Positions 1 through 10,500 of a stretch of DNA of 64,000 nucleotides are shown here, one piece after another. Positions within the stretch are counted from its first letter, which is position 1; each line of letters starts with the position of its first letter. This DNA comes from Chloroflexota bacterium (lineage in GTDB: Bacteria; Chloroflexota; Dehalococcoidia; Lucifugimonadales; UBA3495): the NCBI GenBank assembly GCA_022573285.1, contig JACZUF010000014.1:1-64000 (forward strand), read 5' to 3'. A program made the position numbers and the translations under genes. A model generated the notes under the pieces. It was not told the DNA's origin. It saw nothing but the letters and a program-made list of their open reading frames with translations, and ran no database searches.

Positions 1-130
1 GGTGGGGGCGGGTTTTAAACCCGCCCCTACGACGTTGATGCTAAAGATGCGATGACAGCCAATCCCTATCTCCCGCTCACCCTGGGATTGTAGAAGGGTC
101 CTGCCTCCATCTCAGACGTGGTTCGACGGG

Positions 131-958
131 CTATCCGGGAGAGGAACTGGGGTCCAGACCCTGAAGATGGCGCCGGTCTTCCGCCGCCTGCTCTGAGCGG
201 CCAAGTTGGGCGTAGGCTTCCGCCCGGCGCTGCCACGCGTCGGCGTAGTCGGGGTCCAAGGCGATGGCCTTGGTGAATTGGTCAATTGCCTCTTGGTACT
301 TCCCCTCGTCATACCACTCAATTCCCCGTGAGGTCATAACCGCGGCCGTGGGGGCTATGCCGGGCTCGAAGGTCCCCCAAGGCACGTGCTCCGTCTCCGG
401 CTCCTCTTCTGCTTCCGCAGATTCGGCCTCAGGAGATTGGTCAGTCTCAACCGCCGGCCCTTGGGCGCTCTCGGTGGCTGGCGCCTCCGCAACTTGGGCA
501 GTCTCAGTCTCCGACACAGGAGGTTCCGCGGCCGGGGGTTCAACGGCGGAGACCTCTGCCTTCTCAGGCGGCTTGGCGACAGAGGTGGAGGGTACGGTGG
601 TCTGAGTTGGGGGTTGCGCCGGGGAAGCCTGGGCCCCCTCTTGTTCTTCCGGTGAGTAGGCCTCGTTCAGGTCCCAACCGCAACCGGTGCAGAAATGCTG
701 ACCTTCTGAGTAGGACTTGGCGCAACGGCCACAGGACAAACGGTCTGGCTGGACGGCGGGGTCAGTGGTCGGGCGCTTGATGAACAACAACACCAACACG
801 GGAACGACGCCCAGCAGGGCCGACTCGGGCAAATTCAGAAGGCTCAACATTAGCGCTGCACCCCCCCAGCCCCAGGGGTTGCGCCCCTTGGAGATCGCCA
901 AGCGGGCGGTCCAGAGAGCTACCGCAAAAATCACCGGGTAAAGGAAAACGTCACCCAA
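131..958 (-). CDS. Membrane-anchored zinc-ribbon / low-complexity linker / TPR protein
   Basis: N-terminal hydrophobic segments, CGRCAKSYSEGQHFCTGCG zinc ribbon, Pro/Ala/Glu-rich linker, C-terminal TPR-like GIEWYDEGKYQEAIDQFTKAIALDPDYADAWQRRAEAYAQLG. Confidence 0.7.
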   Translation of the reverse strand: MGDVFLYPVIFAVALWTARLAISKGRNPWGWGGAALMLSLLNLPESALLGVVPVLVLLFIKRPTTDPAVQPDRLSCGRCAKSYSEGQHFCTGCGWDLNEAYSPEEQEGAQASPAQPPTQTTVPSTSVAKPPEKAEVSAVEPPAAEPPVSETETAQVAEAPATESAQGPAVETDQSPEAESAEAEEEPETEHVPWGTFEPGIAPTAAVMTSRGIEWYDEGKYQEAIDQFTKAIALDPDYADAWQRRAEAYAQLGRSEQAAEDRRHLQGLDPSSSPG

Positions 959-1239
959 GGCTTTTATCCTCTATCCTGCCTGTCACCGCCGGGGCTGCAC
1001 AGACAGAGACTCCCCCGTGCCAGAGGCAATGGCAAGTATTCTAATAATGAATATACACCCGTATCGGGCACTCGGCAACGCCGGAGGCTGGGTTTGGCAG
1101 CGGGATGGAGTGCATCTTGGAGATGTAGTCCCCAATCCCCGCAGTATAAACTCCAGACCAAGGCCCGGCGGTTCAAGGCGGGACCCGTCCGGAAGAAATA
1201 GCCAAAACCGGACCCATAACAATTCATGTACGACGAAAA

Positions 1240-1269
1240 TTGACAGGGTAAAATTCGTACTGCTAGAAT
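1240..1269 (+). promoter_or_regulatory. Putative sigma70-type promoter TTGACA-N18-TAGAAT upstream of fbp
   Basis: TTGACA at 1240-1245 and TAGAAT at 1264-1269, 190 nt upstream of the fbp start. Confidence 0.4.
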
Positions 1270-1458
1270 TGGTCGCGGCCTGGACGCGGAAGCCTGATCA
1301 CGTCTGTTGAAAGCCTGACGGATAGGGCTAACGTGTCGCTGATTTCCTGCATTATTTATCGCTGCCATTACGGAATGTTCTCTCAATAAAACAGTAGTTA
1401 TAGACCCGGTACAGCTAATGAAATCATGGACCGGGTTATTCAGTGCGGGAGGTGACGC

Positions 1459-2436
1459 GTGCCGGTGGCAGAACATCGTACTACTCTTCAGGAATACGTA
1501 ATTCTAGAGTGTCAGGAAAAAGGACAGCATGACGGCCTAGACGCTGTAATCATGGCCATCGCAGATGGTTCTTGCCGAGTCCAGCAACAGGTCCAACAGG
1601 CCGCCTTGGCCGACGTGCTGGGCGTCACGGGCGAGACCAACGTGCAGGGCGAGATTGTCCAACGTCTGGACAAGGCCAGTTCGGACATTTTCGTGGAGAC
1701 GCTCTCCCAGTCCGGTCACGTGGCCGCCATAGGCTGCGAAGAGATAGAAAAGCCGGTCATTATCGAGGGGGACGTCGCAGACGGTTATATCGTCTTGATG
1801 GACCCCCTCGACGGCTCGTCAAATATCGACGTTGCCGTGAGCATCGGCTCCATCTTCGGGATCTGGCGAAAGAAGCCCGGCGAGACCGTCAACGAGGACT
1901 CTTTGCTCAGGCCCGGCAACGAGCAGATCGCCGCGGCGTATGTGGTGTATGGTTCGAGCACCGTGTTGGTCCTGGCCACCAAGAACAACGTCTGCGGATT
2001 CACATTAGACTGCGCATCTGGCGTCTTTGCCGTGACTCATCCCCACATCAAGATTCCTGCGGAATGCGCTTATTACAGCACCAATGAGGGCAACAATAAA
2101 GTCTTGGACGAGCCCACCAAAAAGGCCATCGCCTTTCTCCGGGACAAGTATTCCCAACGGTACGTGGGTTCTTTGGTGGCCGATTTTCACCGGAACCTCT
2201 TGAAGGGCGGTATCTTCGCCTATCCAGCCGACCAGAACCGGAAGGACGGCCGCCTGCGGCTGATGTATGAGGCAAATCCCTTGGGCTATGTGGCCGAACA
2301 AGCCGGCGGGGCCGCTTCAACAGGTTACCAAAGGATATTGGACATCGTCCCCCAACAACTGCACCAGCGGACTCCGCTGATCTTGGGGAATAAAGATGTT
2401 GTCGAGCAGACGGTGTTGGTGATTAACGGCGGCTAG
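1459..2436 (+). CDS. fbp: Class I fructose-1,6-bisphosphatase
   Basis: GCEEIEKPVI, DPLDGSSNIDVAVSIGSIFGIW, Y-x-GSLVADFHRNLLKGGIFAYP and LMYEANPLGYVAEQAGG motifs. Confidence 0.95.
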   Translation: MPVAEHRTTLQEYVILECQEKGQHDGLDAVIMAIADGSCRVQQQVQQAALADVLGVTGETNVQGEIVQRLDKASSDIFVETLSQSGHVAAIGCEEIEKPVIIEGDVADGYIVLMDPLDGSSNIDVAVSIGSIFGIWRKKPGETVNEDSLLRPGNEQIAAAYVVYGSSTVLVLATKNNVCGFTLDCASGVFAVTHPHIKIPAECAYYSTNEGNNKVLDEPTKKAIAFLRDKYSQRYVGSLVADFHRNLLKGGIFAYPADQNRKDGRLRLMYEANPLGYVAEQAGGAASTGYQRILDIVPQQLHQRTPLILGNKDVVEQTVLVINGG

Positions 2437-2491
2437 GGGGCTTGCTCGGCACCGGACATAACCAGGAAAATACGGGCAGGAGGCGTGATCC

Positions 2492-3526
2492 ATGGATGAG
2501 CAGCGACTGGTCAAGACCGCTCAGGCGTTGGTCGCCGAGAAAAAGGGTATCCTGGCAGCCGACGAAAGCGCCGGCACCATAAAGAGACGGTTCGACAGCA
2601 TAAACGTGGAGTCCACCGAGGATAGCCGGCGCAACTACCGCGAGATGCTGTTCCGCACGGCCGGGGTTGCCGATTTTGTCAGCGGCGTGATCCTGTTCGA
2701 CGAGACCATCCGCCAGGATGGCGCCGACGGCACGCCGATGGTCAAGGTGTTGTCGGACCAAGGAATCATCCCCGGTATCAAGGTCGACAAGGGCACCGTG
2801 CCCCTTCCGGAGGCCGCGGATGAGTTGGTTACGGAGGGCCTGGACGGCCTGCGCGACCGCCTCAAGGAATACGTCGAGTTGGGAGCAGGCTTCACCAAGT
2901 GGCGGGCGGTGATCAGCATCAGCGACAACACCCCCACCTCCTACGGCCTGGCCGCCAATGCCCACGCCCTGGCCCGGTTCGCGGCCTTGAGCCAAGAAGC
3001 AGGCTTGGTGCCCATCGTGGAACCGGAGATCCTCCGGGATGGCGGCCACAGCATCGAAAGATGTTTTGAGGTCACCGAGGAAACCCTGCGGGAGGTCTTC
3101 GACCAGTTGGCCCAGCAGAAAGTTCTTCTTGAGGGAATGCTGCTAAAGCCCAGTATGGTGATCTCCGGGGGTTCCGCGGCCCAGCGCGCCGGGCCGGAAG
3201 AAGTCGCTGAGAAGACCATTGAATGCTTCAAGCGGGTTTTGCCCGCATCGGTCCCCGGCGTGGTCTTTCTCTCCGGTGGCGAGCCCGACGGGTCGGTAAC
3301 GGCCAATCTCAATGCCCTCAACCAGCGGGCGAACGACGTTGGAGCGCCTTGGGAACTCAGCTTCTCCTTCGGCCGGAGCCTGCAGGGCGCACCGCTAGCG
3401 GCCTGGGCAGGAAAGGCGGAGAACACAGAGGCCGCTGCATTGGCCTTCTACACGCGGGCCCGGCTCACCAGCGCGGCTCGGCAGGGCGTCTACGTCCCGG
3501 AAGAGCAGGAGGTGTCCGCCGTCTAG
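2492..3526 (+). CDS. Class I fructose-bisphosphate aldolase
   Basis: KGILAADESAGTIKRRF, KWRAVI, GLVPIVEPEIL, LLEGMLLKPSMV, VVFLSGG motifs. Confidence 0.95.
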   Translation: MDEQRLVKTAQALVAEKKGILAADESAGTIKRRFDSINVESTEDSRRNYREMLFRTAGVADFVSGVILFDETIRQDGADGTPMVKVLSDQGIIPGIKVDKGTVPLPEAADELVTEGLDGLRDRLKEYVELGAGFTKWRAVISISDNTPTSYGLAANAHALARFAALSQEAGLVPIVEPEILRDGGHSIERCFEVTEETLREVFDQLAQQKVLLEGMLLKPSMVISGGSAAQRAGPEEVAEKTIECFKRVLPASVPGVVFLSGGEPDGSVTANLNALNQRANDVGAPWELSFSFGRSLQGAPLAAWAGKAENTEAAALAFYTRARLTSAARQGVYVPEEQEVSAV

Positions 3527-3701
3527 GCAGAGCCGCCTTCGTCATTCCGGCCTAGTCGTGGATTCAGATTCTCCCGTTATTCATAGCGGAAGCGCGTTTG
3601 TTAAATAAGTAGGGGCATCCCGATTCCGTCGGGACCGTGCCCCTACTCAGGGTAACCACTCTGGGTCCCGGCTTTAGGCGGGAACGACGGCGTTGTTCCC
3701 G

Positions 3702-5501
3702 TTATCCAGGTTGCTCGGTGATCCGCAGGGACAACTCGTCCAGTTGCGACTGGGATACGGGAGTGGGCGCGTCGAACAACAGGTCCGTCCCACTCTGGGT
3801 CTTGGGGAAGGCGATCACGTCCCGGATGGATGGGCTGCCGCAGAGTATCGCCACCAGCCGGTCGATTCCCGGCGCTATGCCTCCGTGGGGCGGCGCGCCG
3901 TACTCGAAGGCCTCCAGTATCTGGCCGAACCGGGAGTTCATCTCCTCCTTCGAGTAACCCAGTATCTCGAAGACCTTCTCCTGAAGCCGGCGGTTGTGTA
4001 TCCGGATGCTGCCGCTGGCCAGTTCGGAACCGTTGCACACCAGGTCATAGGCCTTGGATTCGATGGCCCCGAGATCGCTGCCGTCCAACTCCTCCTCTTG
4101 GCCCTCGGCGGGCGAGGTAAAGGGATGGTGGGAGGAGTCCCAACGCTTGGCGTCCTCGTTCCACTCGAATAGCGGGAACCGGGTGATGAAGGCAAAGGCC
4201 AACTCGTCGGGGTCCGGTAGTTTCAGCAAGTCCCCCACATGCGTCCGCATCACGGCGAGCCAGGCGTTCAACCGGGGCTGAGGTCCCGCCATCAGCAGCA
4301 CCAAGTCGCCGGGGCCTGCGCCCATCCGGTCCGCCAGGCGCTGGTGCCATTCGGCCGGCATGCGGAGCCCGGCCGACTGTAGGATATCCTCTCCGGTCTG
4401 CTGCCCCACCGTGCCGCCGCCCCGGTACCGGATGTAGCTCAGACCGCCGGCCCCCGCCGCCTTGGCGGCGTCCTCCAGGTCCCGGACCTGGGAGGTGGTG
4501 AACTGGGCTTGGCCGGGCACGACGAAGCCCTTGATGTGCCCGCCGCCCTCGACAGTGGAGAGAAACACCCTGAATTCGGTCTCGCCGGCTAGGTCGGACA
4601 CGTCGGTCATCTCAAGGCCGAAACGCAGGTCCGGCTTGTCGGTCGCGTAACGGTCCATCGCCTCGTCATAGCTGATCCTGGGGAACGGTTTCCGGAGCTT
4701 TTTTTCCGGCGTCACCGACTCGATCATCCCGGTGTACAGCTCTTCGGTCAGGTCCAGGATGTCGTTTTCCTCGACGAAGCTCATCTCAAGGTCCAACTGA
4801 GTGAACTCCAGTTGCCGGTCGGCGCGCAGGTCTTCGTCACGGAAGCAGCGCGCGATCTGGAAATACCGCTCGATGCCGGCGACCATCAGCAGCTGCTTCA
4901 TCTGCTGCGGTGATTGGGGCAGGGCGTAGAAACTGCCGGGCTGCATCCTGCTGGGCACCAGGAAATCTCTGGCCCCTTCCGGGGTGCTCTTGATGAGGAT
5001 GGGCGTCTCAATCTCAAGAAAGTCGCGTTGGTCCAGAAAGTCCCGGATGTATTTGACCACTTTGTGCCGCAGTATCAGGTTGCGCAGCATGGGCGGACGC
5101 CGCAGGTCTAGGTAGCGGTACCGGAGGCGCAGGCTTTCGTCGGCTTCCGCGTCTTCCTCGATATAGAAGGGAGGGGTCAGTGAACGGTTCAGGACCGTTA
5201 GCTCCGAGGCCATCACCTCTACATCCCCGGTGGCTATGGCCGGGTTCTCGCTGCCTTGAGGGCGGGCCTTGACCGTGCCCTTGACCTGCACGACCCATTC
5301 CGGCCTGACCTCTTCGGCGATGCGGCTGGCATCGGCGGCGGTCTCCGGATTGAATACCACCTGGACGATGCCCGACCGGTCGCGCAGGTCCAGAAAGATG
5401 ATCCCGCCGTGGTCTCGCCTCCGGCCGATCCAACCTGCCAAGGTGACTTGGTCGCCGGCGTTCTCTCCCCTCAGGGCGCCGCAATCCGCGCTGCGCAGCA
5501 C
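3702..5501 (-). CDS. aspS: Aspartyl-tRNA synthetase (bacterial type, GAD insertion)
   Basis: LAGWIGRRRDHGGIIFLDLRDRSGIVQVV, RCFRDEDLRADRQLEFTQLDLEMSFV, GIAPGIDRLVAILCGSPSIRDVIAFPK. Confidence 0.97.
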   Translation of the reverse strand: MLRSADCGALRGENAGDQVTLAGWIGRRRDHGGIIFLDLRDRSGIVQVVFNPETAADASRIAEEVRPEWVVQVKGTVKARPQGSENPAIATGDVEVMASELTVLNRSLTPPFYIEEDAEADESLRLRYRYLDLRRPPMLRNLILRHKVVKYIRDFLDQRDFLEIETPILIKSTPEGARDFLVPSRMQPGSFYALPQSPQQMKQLLMVAGIERYFQIARCFRDEDLRADRQLEFTQLDLEMSFVEENDILDLTEELYTGMIESVTPEKKLRKPFPRISYDEAMDRYATDKPDLRFGLEMTDVSDLAGETEFRVFLSTVEGGGHIKGFVVPGQAQFTTSQVRDLEDAAKAAGAGGLSYIRYRGGGTVGQQTGEDILQSAGLRMPAEWHQRLADRMGAGPGDLVLLMAGPQPRLNAWLAVMRTHVGDLLKLPDPDELAFAFITRFPLFEWNEDAKRWDSSHHPFTSPAEGQEEELDGSDLGAIESKAYDLVCNGSELASGSIRIHNRRLQEKVFEILGYSKEEMNSRFGQILEAFEYGAPPHGGIAPGIDRLVAILCGSPSIRDVIAFPKTQSGTDLLFDAPTPVSQSQLDELSLRITEQPG

Positions 5502-5609
5502 GCAATTCCTCCGCTATCTGTTGATGTGATGATACGCCCATCGGCCGCCGGGGAAGCAATGGGCCCGCCTGGTCCATCGCCCTGGTTTTTGGCCTTTGAT
5601 TATTCGCTT

Positions 5610-7436
5610 CTAATTACCGGGGAAGACCTGGAATATGTCTTGGATGGGGCTTTCTTGTTGTTTGGTCAGTCCCGCCACCGCCTCGGCCAGTTCCTGGGGC
5701 GAGTCCACCGGCGGTAGACACACAGTATCCAGGCAAACGTGGGCCCTGGCGACGGTATCGCCATCGGCGGCCATGACGGTCTTGATCTCCAGGTTGGGCT
5801 GGGGAAGGCGGACGGCGGCGGCCAGGAGTTTCTGACAGCCGGGGTCTTCGGGACGGCCCTCGATGGTCACTTCCACCATGGTGTTCTTCAACAGGTGCAC
5901 TGCGAGACCGTAATCGGCGGCAAATTCTCCCTGCTCTCGGAAGGTCTCAACGAATGCGTTTAATGTCGCCTCCGCGATCTGCCGGTAGTCTTCGTTCCTG
6001 GTGGTCTGGTACAGGCGGGTCAGCGCCTGAGCCGCGGCCGTGTTGTCGGCCAGGTTCTTTTCCCTGACCTGCAGATGCCCGATAGCGTCCGGGTCCTCTT
6101 CGGTGTCGAAGAATCCACCGCCTTCTTGGTCGAAGAAGCGGTCCACCATGATTCGGGCCACGTCAACGGCCCGTTCAAGGTAGGACTCCGCGGCGGTGTT
6201 GCCGTGGGCCTGGACCAGGGCGGTCAACAGCCAGGTCCAGTCGGTGAAAAACGCCGGCCCGTCGGACGGCCCATGCTCCGAATATACATGACTGAATGAG
6301 CCGCTTTGGGCCATGGAGTCCAGCTTGTCCAGCACTTGGATGGCGGTGGTCTGTAACGAGGGTTCGCCCAGCTTCCAAGCCGCTTCCAGGAGCACGGTGA
6401 CCGCCAACGCGTTGCTGTTGGCATAACACGACGGGTCTGGCGCCGGCCGCTCCTCTATCGTCCGCCGGTCTGGGTCCAGTGAGAAGTAGTCCGAATGTGC
6501 GCCCTGACTGCCCCGGAATCCGGGTGTGGCCGGGTCGTACAGTTGTTCCAACAGGTAATCTATGGTCTGCTTCGCCGTTTTCCGGTATTGGGGACGATCC
6601 AGCAGGATGCCGGCGTCCAGAAACTCCCGGGCCAGGCCCAGATTGTCCTCCAGCATCTTTTCGTGCTGGGGCTCGGTCCAATCAGCCCGGGCGCAGTTCC
6701 TAAAGAACCCGCCGTCGAGGCTGTCAAACACCTGGCCCTCGGACATGCCGTCCAGGGTCTTTGTGAGCATTGAGGCATAGAAGTCTTCGCCGCTGGTGCG
6801 GTACAGGTGGTTCACAAAGCGCACTATTGACGCGTTGGGGAACTTGGGCTCGTTGCCAAACCCGCCGTTGGCGGAATCGTAAGAGCCGGCGACAATGCGG
6901 GAGACCCGGTCGACCACCAACTCCTCCAGTTCAGCCCCGGCGGCGGCCCGGCCGGCGTGCTCTTTGCGCCGGGTCAGCAGGTCTCTGGCCTGAGTATAGA
7001 GGGTGGTCCGGTCGTTCTTATAGGCGTCGATGAACTCGGATATCATGGCGATCAACTGATCGGGGGGCAGGTAGGTAGCTCCGCCGATGAGACCGCCGTG
7101 TCCGGTCAGGAAGGCCGTGGTGGGCCAGCCGCCCACGTTGTACCTGAAGTTGATGTCCGGCCGGTGGTCGTTGTCCACCCGCACCGGTATGAAGTTCTCG
7201 TTGAGCAGGTCCTGGACGTCAGGGTCGGAATAACTGGTCTCGTCCATCACGTGGCACCAGTAGCACCAGACCGCAGAGATGGACAGCAGAACGGGTTTGT
7301 CTTCTTCCTGGGCTTTGGCGAAAGCTGCGGGGCCCCAAGGCTGCCAATTGATCAGGTGGGCCTGGTTCGGATTGGGCGAAAAAAGGAACTCGGACAATGG
7401 GGCCGCCTTTATGGTGTCGCTCTCTCGCGTTGCCAA
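5610..7436 (-). CDS. Thioredoxin domain-containing protein (DUF255 / YyaL-SSP411 family)
   Basis: LINWQPWGPAAFAKAQEEDKPVLLSISAVWCYWCHVMDETSYSDP; (alpha/alpha)-barrel-like C-terminus. Confidence 0.88.
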   Translation of the reverse strand: MATRESDTIKAAPLSEFLFSPNPNQAHLINWQPWGPAAFAKAQEEDKPVLLSISAVWCYWCHVMDETSYSDPDVQDLLNENFIPVRVDNDHRPDINFRYNVGGWPTTAFLTGHGGLIGGATYLPPDQLIAMISEFIDAYKNDRTTLYTQARDLLTRRKEHAGRAAAGAELEELVVDRVSRIVAGSYDSANGGFGNEPKFPNASIVRFVNHLYRTSGEDFYASMLTKTLDGMSEGQVFDSLDGGFFRNCARADWTEPQHEKMLEDNLGLAREFLDAGILLDRPQYRKTAKQTIDYLLEQLYDPATPGFRGSQGAHSDYFSLDPDRRTIEERPAPDPSCYANSNALAVTVLLEAAWKLGEPSLQTTAIQVLDKLDSMAQSGSFSHVYSEHGPSDGPAFFTDWTWLLTALVQAHGNTAAESYLERAVDVARIMVDRFFDQEGGGFFDTEEDPDAIGHLQVREKNLADNTAAAQALTRLYQTTRNEDYRQIAEATLNAFVETFREQGEFAADYGLAVHLLKNTMVEVTIEGRPEDPGCQKLLAAAVRLPQPNLEIKTVMAADGDTVARAHVCLDTVCLPPVDSPQELAEAVAGLTKQQESPIQDIFQVFPGN

Positions 7437-7583
7437 GAATTAAGCCGTCATTATCGAGGGTCAGGAGGCATGGAAAGTGCTTAGCAACGTTAGCATAGCC
7501 CCCCTGGATTATCAATTGGAGGGCCAGAGTATTCTCAATGAAGGCCGGACCGTGGAGGCGGGACCGAAACGCCTCAGCCGCTG

Positions 7584-10500
7584 CTAAATCGTCACCAAGT
7601 CCGGCCGGTCCATCTGGTAACCGGCGTGAGAGATCGGGACGCTCAACACGACCTTGGCCTGGTCCATGATCTCGGGGCTGGCGTTGGCCAGGTCGACTAA
7701 AGAACCGTTCTCCATCGAGGCGATGGGAAGGCCGTCGCGGAGCACCAGGCGGTTACGCACCACCGCGGACACCCGGGGTCCGGGCGAGATGATCCCGGCA
7801 AGGTTCAGCGGGTCGCAGGCCGATATGGCGATAAAGCGGCCGTCGGGCTCGGTGTTCTTGGTCTTGCGCAGTAGTTCGACCGCTTCGGGCAGGGCGAACT
7901 GCTCCCCGATGAAGCCGGACACGAACCGTCCTCCTCTGATCTCTCCCCGGGCCTCCAGACGGCGCAGGACCCGCACCAGGTCGCGCCACCGGTAGGACAG
8001 GGCGTCCCGTGCCAATAGCTCCGGGAACAACACGCCGTAACGGTCCAGGAGTTGGCGGGCGATGGGCTCGCTGCGGTCGTCCACGGGGTCAATGGGCTCC
8101 AGAAGCGACCAACGGCTGTAACCGCGCCTGCGGTTTTGGCCGGTGCGTCCATTACGGCTATCCCGCCCGCTGCGCCGGGGCCGCCGGCCAAGACTCCGAG
8201 GGCCTCCCAGCCGCCGGCGCAGGGCCTCGACCCCGTCAACGGTGACCCGTCCGGAGGCGGCCAAGGACCAGAGGGCCTCTTCCACGTCCGAGGGCAGCCG
8301 CTGGGTCGCCGACACGATGTCGGAGAGGAAAGACGCTCCCCGCCGGCTCAACACCTCAACCACTTCTTTCGCCGCGCCGGTCAGTCCTTCCGCATCTTGG
8401 CCGGTGGGTCCGAGAACCCAGTCCAAGGAATCGCGCAGGACCATGGTTATGGGTGTGGCCCTGGAGAAGGACGGCCGTCCCTTGGACGGGGCGCCGCCAT
8501 CCTGTTGGCCGTTTTGTTGTAACGAAACGCGGCCCCAGGCCACCTCTCCGCCCAGGCAGAGACGGTCCAGCATCACCGGGCTGTAGTCCGACACCCGGGA
8601 GAGCAGGACTTCGTCTTCGATGGCCCCCGCTGCAGACTCAAATCCCTGTAGCTGCTCTATCGCAGCCAGCAAGCCCCCCTCTCCCTGTAGCCGCGCCGCC
8701 GGGTCTACGTGCTGCCACCGGAGTAAGAAGCGCATGAAGACGGCCGGCGGGACCGGTTCGACCTCCCGCCGCAGGGTGTCGATGGTCGACCGGTGAATCC
8801 GGGCCAGTATGCGGCGGTCACAGAACTCCTCTCCTTCCACCCCGGTCCTGAAACTGCCGCGGAGCACGACGCCTTCATTCTCCAGGCGTCCAAACGCATA
8901 TTGGATGTCGTCCTGGGGTATGCCCAACGACTGGACGGCTTCCGTGACGGTCAGCGGGCCGGAGCACTCCACCCAGCCTCGCAACACCGAATGGATGTTG
9001 TCTTCCCGGACACCATCCCCGTCCAGAAGGTGGGCCGGAGGACTGGGGTCGATATTGGCGTCAGGGTATATCGGCTGCAGGAGCGAAAGCCGTTCGGCGG
9101 CGGCCCAGTAGGCGACGCCATCCGATTCCATGCGGTAGGCCCGGCCGGCGGCCACCAGGGATTCGAACCATTGCGGTATGGCGCCCGTTCCTTCTGCGAC
9201 AACCATGGTCAAAGCGGTGGATTCGGGCAGCACTCCCAGCACCAAGAGAGCGTCATGTAATTCGTCGGCGTCCCGCATCCTGGGCCAGGCGTTGGCCGAT
9301 TCCCGTTGGATGGCGGCGGGGTCTAGGGCGCTCAGGTCGCGGGAGTCTTCGGGCAGCGCCCGCCTCAAGGAAACCGCCCTGGCGCGGCGCTCCTCCAACG
9401 GTGCGTCGTCCAAGAAAGCGTAGGGCATGGCGTTCAGTATCTGGTGGGAAAAGGCCGAGGGCTGCACCGTGTCCCGGCCGAATATCTCGATGCTCCCATC
9501 GCTGATGCCGGCCAGCAACTCCTTGCAGCCTTCGACATCCATTGCCTCGGTTAGGCAATCGCGCATGGTCTCGAATACCAGGGGATGATCGGGGACTTGG
9601 ATGTCGCCGGGCATGGCGTTGTCCTGGCAGGCCACCTGGGCTGGGAACACCGCCGCCAATAGGTCGTCGGACCGCATTCGGACCAGTGGCGCTGGGACCT
9701 TGCGACCTCCGGTGTGCCGCAGGACCGCCAGGGACCTGGTTGCGTTCCAACGCCAGCGGGTGCCAAACAGCGGCGCCTGCAGGATGGCCTGCTCAAGCAC
9801 GTCCTGGATGGTCCGTTCGTTCAGGTAGGTGAAGATTTCATCCACGGGCATGGACAAGCCCGGCCCCAGGGAGAAATTCAAGCCGTCGTCGGTGGCCGAG
9901 GCCTGCAATTCGAAATCAAAGGCGCGGCAGATCCTCTTGCGCAGCGCCATGCCCCAAGCCCGGTTGATCCTGGCCCCAAAGGGAGCGTGGATCACCAGTT
10001 GCATGCCGCCGCTTTCGTCGAAGAAGCGTTCGGCGACCACCTTGCTCTTGGAGGGCACGACTCCCAGGACCCGTTTGCCCTCCTCCAAGTAGGCGACCAA
10101 TTGCCGGCTGGACTCCCGGTCCACACCGGACTCGGCAATCACCCAATCTTGGGCTTTGACGTGATCGTCCAGGCGCTGGTCGATGCCTTCCCGCAGTTCG
10201 GAGACCTCCTGGGACAGTTCCCAGGTACGGCCGGGCGCTTCACCCAGCCAGAAGGGGATAGTCGGCGGTTGGCCCTGGGCGTCTTCCACCCGGACCTTGC
10301 CGCTCTCCACCCGGCGGATTTTCCACGCAGTGTTTCCCAGCAGGAACACGTCGCCGGCCAGGCTCTCGATGGCAAAATCCTCGTTGACCGTGCCGATGAA
10401 GGTTTCCTCCGGGTCGAGTATGACATCGTAGTCGGCATTGTCCGGGATCGCGCCGCCGCTGGTCATGGCCGCGATGGGCGCGCCGCGTCTCCCCTTCACC